From Ailanthus altissimus (Eukaryota; Streptophyta; Magnoliopsida; Sapindales; Simaroubaceae), in NCBI GenBank assembly GCA_946807835.1, contig OX327711.1:19255501-19319500 (forward strand): DNA of 64,000 bases, read 5' to 3'. A model generated the notes under the pieces. The model was not told the DNA's origin. It saw only the letters and a program-made list of their open reading frames with translations, and ran no database searches. Positions 62,830-64,000 of this stretch are shown here, piece by piece. Made by a program: the position numbers and the translations under genes. Positions within the stretch are counted from its first letter, which is position 1; each line of letters begins with the position of its first letter.

Positions 62830-64000
62830 CGTGCCATGCATATTTGTATAAATATTTGATCTCTATACAATGTACATTTTATTAAATCGCTAATTATATT
62901 AATTATATGGTACAATGCTTGTAAAATTATAGACATTGCATTATCTGAAGGAGTTCAGATCTGATCTAAAAGATGTTATATTAGGGCTAAGAGTTAGCAA
63001 CACTGAGAATTATAACTGCTAAGAGTTAGTAGGTTATAAGAATCAGTAAAACCCAAGAAATTAGAGTTTTGTCTGTAACGAGACAAAGACCTGAAGATAT
63101 ACTAGTAATAACATAGTTATAAGAGTTGCAATAAGGTACTAGAAAATATTATTATACAAATATGTTCTCAAATATTATGTTGCTGGTCTATTTTCACTGA
63201 TATAGGCCTATTAGTGAATCCTTTCTCATATAGATTAGTGTATATCTATATTTGTATAGTACATATAGTTTTTCTAATTGACCATAAGCTTGGAGCTCGT
63301 ATAGGCATATGGGTATTCAGTCGGGACTAGATACTGAATAGGCTTATGAGGACCCCAATAGACATCATATATAAGCTGTCAATAGAAGGTTATCTCGAGT
63401 TTAATGGTATTTATAGTCCTTTGACCTGAGTATCACGGTAGGCTTGTAAGTGATCAATCATACTTATATTCTATGGACATTAGAGATCTTTCATGGTCTG
63501 ACCACTGCGTGTCATTGGATATGATCCGATGCTCATGAAGTTTGGTGTGCATAAATATGGGATCCATCTACTCACATAAAGAGTTATATATCCAATGCTC
63601 TGAGATTGTGTCTCAGAATGTCTCATAGCAATAAGCAATAAACTCGAGAAAAGAGTTTCCCACAAGATTGAACAATATAACAAAGGTGTTTGTGTATATT
63701 ATTTATTGAGATACGAATCTAGAGATAAGTTCATAGATGATCTTATGGGATTTGACGGTGTTGATCTATGTCCCTACACATCTGGGGTATAGATGACAAA
63801 AGAACTATATGGATGCATTTTAACCTTAACTTACATAGTCTAAAGCACTAATTTATAATATTCATGACGTGTGCATTAGGCATTGATGACAATCTTATGA
63901 ACCAGTTCTATTTGACAAATTGGGCGTAGACCTATAAAGTCCCGCAATAATGAATGAACTTGTGTATTGGGGCAGCGTATCTAATGGAATAGTTCAATCT
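62830..64000 (+). repeat. Unidentified repeat, continues beyond the window
   Basis: 62830-63410 matches 21425-21930 on the opposite strand. The rest has balanced, non-AT-rich sequence of the kind found in transposon untranslated regions, with words such as GATATGATCCGATGCTCATG; no coding frame longer than 67 codons and no recognisable domain. Confidence 0.45.

Overview
This is eudicot nuclear DNA. The genes have GT-AG introns of roughly 80 to 950 bp, introns and spacers are very AT-rich, the proteins are typical plant enzymes, and plant Ty1-copia, LINE and MITE debris fills the rest. The species cannot be named from the sequence. There is no organellar, bacterial or viral gene block, no CRISPR array and no rRNA or tRNA gene that I can support.

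Only four protein genes look functional. The 3' part of a pyruvate decarboxylase gene (1-3321, +) is cut by the window edge. A complete seven-exon mitochondrial-type NAD-malate dehydrogenase (5105-8078, +) follows. A complete five-exon GDSL esterase/lipase (26362-28851, +) has an intact Ser/Asp/His set. An intronless 553-residue six-helix membrane protein with a ferric-reductase/FNR-like layout (31190-32851, -) has a clear TATA box. Two more genes are dead: a GDSL paralogue (13485-18338) with frameshifts, stops and an LTR element in intron 1, and the last ~100 codons of a DAD1-like phospholipase A1 (53120-58262), split by a complete copia element.

Layout: 1-8.1 kb is gene space. 8.3-13.2 kb holds a LINE RNase H relic, a CACTA-like end and a nested copia-type element. 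13.3-18.3 kb is the GDSL pseudogene with its insertion. 18.4-26.2 kb holds segmental repeats, a truncated LTR copy, an unidentified GC-rich patch and a ~1 kb long-TIR element. 26.3-32.9 kb is the second gene island, with two small MITEs. 33-37 kb is nearly empty. 37.4-40.3 kb is a second gag-only LTR element with a candidate target duplication. 41-49.5 kb is a decayed LINE split by a 5' copia fragment. 50.7-51.1 kb is a hAT-type MITE. 53.1-58.3 kb is the phospholipase relic with its copia element. 59-61 kb is LINE ORF1 split by another insertion. 62.8-64 kb is an unidentified repeat whose first part recurs inverted at 21.4-21.9 kb.

The surviving genes do not form a pathway cluster; they are ordinary metabolic genes in a repeat-rich setting. 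The best leads are structural: a small non-autonomous copia family that keeps gag but has lost the rest of pol and carries a shared non-coding module; two hAT-type MITEs built from GGTTCGGTT words, each with near-perfect 8-bp target duplications; an insertion lying exactly in frame in a phospholipase relic; and an 18-bp direct repeat flanking only a T-rich stub just upstream of the live GDSL gene. I found no convincing new multi-gene system.
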